A stretch of 5,292 nt of DNA from the NCBI GenBank assembly GCA_023665245.1, contig JAMPEH010000183.1, forward strand, positions 1 to 5,292, read 5' to 3'. A model generated the notes under the pieces. It did not search any database. It had not been told where the DNA came from and saw only the letters and a program-made list of their open reading frames with translations. The stretch comes from Muribaculaceae bacterium. Its GTDB lineage: Bacteria > Pseudomonadota > Alphaproteobacteria > Rs-D84. Shown piece after piece: positions 4,668-5,292 of the stretch (its first letter is position 1; each line of letters begins with the position of its first letter). The position numbers and the translations under genes were made by a program.

Positions 4668-5283
4668 TGTGAGGCGGCCCGTTGGCCTGTTCCTGGCTTA
4701 TGGCCTGCTGGCCGCATACTGGCTCTACCTGGCTTTTCTGGCCGCGCGGTCGTTTTATGAGTCCGTTTTTATCTATGGTGGCCAAACCCTGTTTGGGCTG
4801 GAATGCCGCCCGCTTTTCGGCGTATGGGCGTGCCTGCACGGGCTCTGCGTGTCCGTGATCGGCTCGGGCTGCCTGCTGGCGCTGGCCGCGAAGGGCGCCT
4901 GCGCGCTGTGGTGCGCGGCCACGAAGTCAAGGCCAGCGGAGCCTGCCGGCATTTACATGCGGGGGAAGCATAATTACCTGGCCGCAAGGCTGTGCGGCGC
5001 CCTGGGCTGGGCAGGCACGGCCGGGCTGACGTTCGCGCTTGCCGACATCACGCAGGCCCTGATGCACGCCACGTTCGGGGACCCGAACGGAGCGGGCCCG
5101 CTGCTCGGCGTCATCGCCGTCCCTGTTGTAATATTATGCGCCGTGGCGCTGTGCATCCTGTCCGTGTTCTGGTCGTTTGCGGCGCCCTGGGCGGCGGCAC
5201 GGTCCTACATGGCAGTGCGGGAATTACTTTCCGGGCTTGTCCCGGATACGGACAAAATAACACATGACGGGAGGATGTGGTGA
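4660..5283 (+). CDS. Four-helix integral membrane protein of unknown function
   Basis: This 207-residue protein is of no family I recognise. Hydrophobic segments lie at about residues 8-30, 51-85 (long, Gly/Cys-rich), 106-135 and 146-178. The N-terminus is basic (MRDVRRP), which suggests it is cytoplasmic. A hydrophilic Lys/Arg/Pro loop sits at 88-105 (TKSRPAEPAGIYMRGKHN), which also favours a cytoplasmic side. The C-terminus (about 183-207) is polar and ends DKITHDGRMW. Nine cysteines are present (49, 58, 63, 71, 81, 85, 112, 160, 165), mostly within or next to helices. The start is ATG 4660, with GGAGG in the G-tract 8 nt upstream, overlapping the nhaC stop by 8 nt. The overlap indicates co-translation, so it may be an accessory subunit or act in the same ion or stress process. 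The longer in-frame reading from 4630 just repeats the poly-Gly region in another frame. Confidence 0.72.
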   Translation: MRDVRRPVGLFLAYGLLAAYWLYLAFLAARSFYESVFIYGGQTLFGLECRPLFGVWACLHGLCVSVIGSGCLLALAAKGACALWCAATKSRPAEPAGIYMRGKHNYLAARLCGALGWAGTAGLTFALADITQALMHATFGDPNGAGPLLGVIAVPVVILCAVALCILSVFWSFAAPWAAARSYMAVRELLSGLVPDTDKITHDGRMW

Positions 5284-5292
5284 TTATGGGAA
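5269..5292 (+). other. Probable start of a further gene running off the right edge
   Basis: GGGAGG (5269-5274) is a good ribosome binding site. In one frame, downstream possible starts are GTG 5277, GTG 5280 (overlapping the previous TGA as GTGA) and ATG 5286. GTG 5280 has 5 nt spacing and ATG 5286 has 11. Too few codons are visible to say anything about the product, but the overlap pattern suggests the nhaC operon continues. Confidence 0.4.

Noticed and set aside
3938..4717. Long reverse-strand open frame opposite nhaC (about 259 codons)
   Set aside because: It is a shadow of a GC-rich gene. The + strand carries clear NhaC motifs throughout, and the reverse product is Pro/Arg-rich with no family features.

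Overview
The window is GC-rich, with strong G/C preference at third codon positions. It uses AGGAGG-type ribosome binding sites and carries several cysteine-rich membrane proteins. This fits an anaerobic, high-GC Gram-positive-type bacterium, such as a GC-rich Bacillota or Coriobacteriia-like lineage. That placement is inference from style only; no rRNA or lineage marker is present. All supported genes are on the + strand. No tRNA, rRNA, CRISPR array or insertion sequence was seen.

Layout. (1) Positions 2-799 hold the 3' part of an unrecognised gene that enters from the left edge. (2) An AT-rich spacer of about 150 bp carries a strong sigma-70-type promoter (TTGCAT-17-TATGAT). It drives a compact operon: a PspA/IM30 (ESCRT-III-like) protein at 947-1645, a Gly/Ser-rich two-pass membrane protein with a TPM-like domain at 1645-2643, and a 66-residue Cys/Asp-rich small protein at 2675-2875. 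A very stable rho-independent terminator at 2898-2937 closes the operon. (3) A second promoter (TTGCAA-17-TATGAT) follows at once and resembles the first over about 42 bp. It drives a 73-residue soluble protein (3020-3241), an NhaC-family Na+/H+ antiporter (3222-4667) and a four-helix membrane protein of unknown function (4660-5283). These three genes overlap one another. The operon probably continues past the right edge, because a ribosome binding site and possible starts lie in the last 25 bases.

Interpretation. PspA-family proteins polymerise on and protect damaged or leaky membranes, and TPM-domain membrane proteins are recurrent PspA neighbours. An NhaC antiporter handles Na+ and proton balance. 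Two adjacent operons with near-duplicate promoter regions, both carrying a TGYAA-N8-TTGCA dyad over the -35 box, suggest a co-regulated envelope and ion-homeostasis locus. Co-regulation is an inference. The least described parts are the Cys/Asp-rich mini-protein, the 73-residue protein ahead of the antiporter, and the four-helix protein after it.
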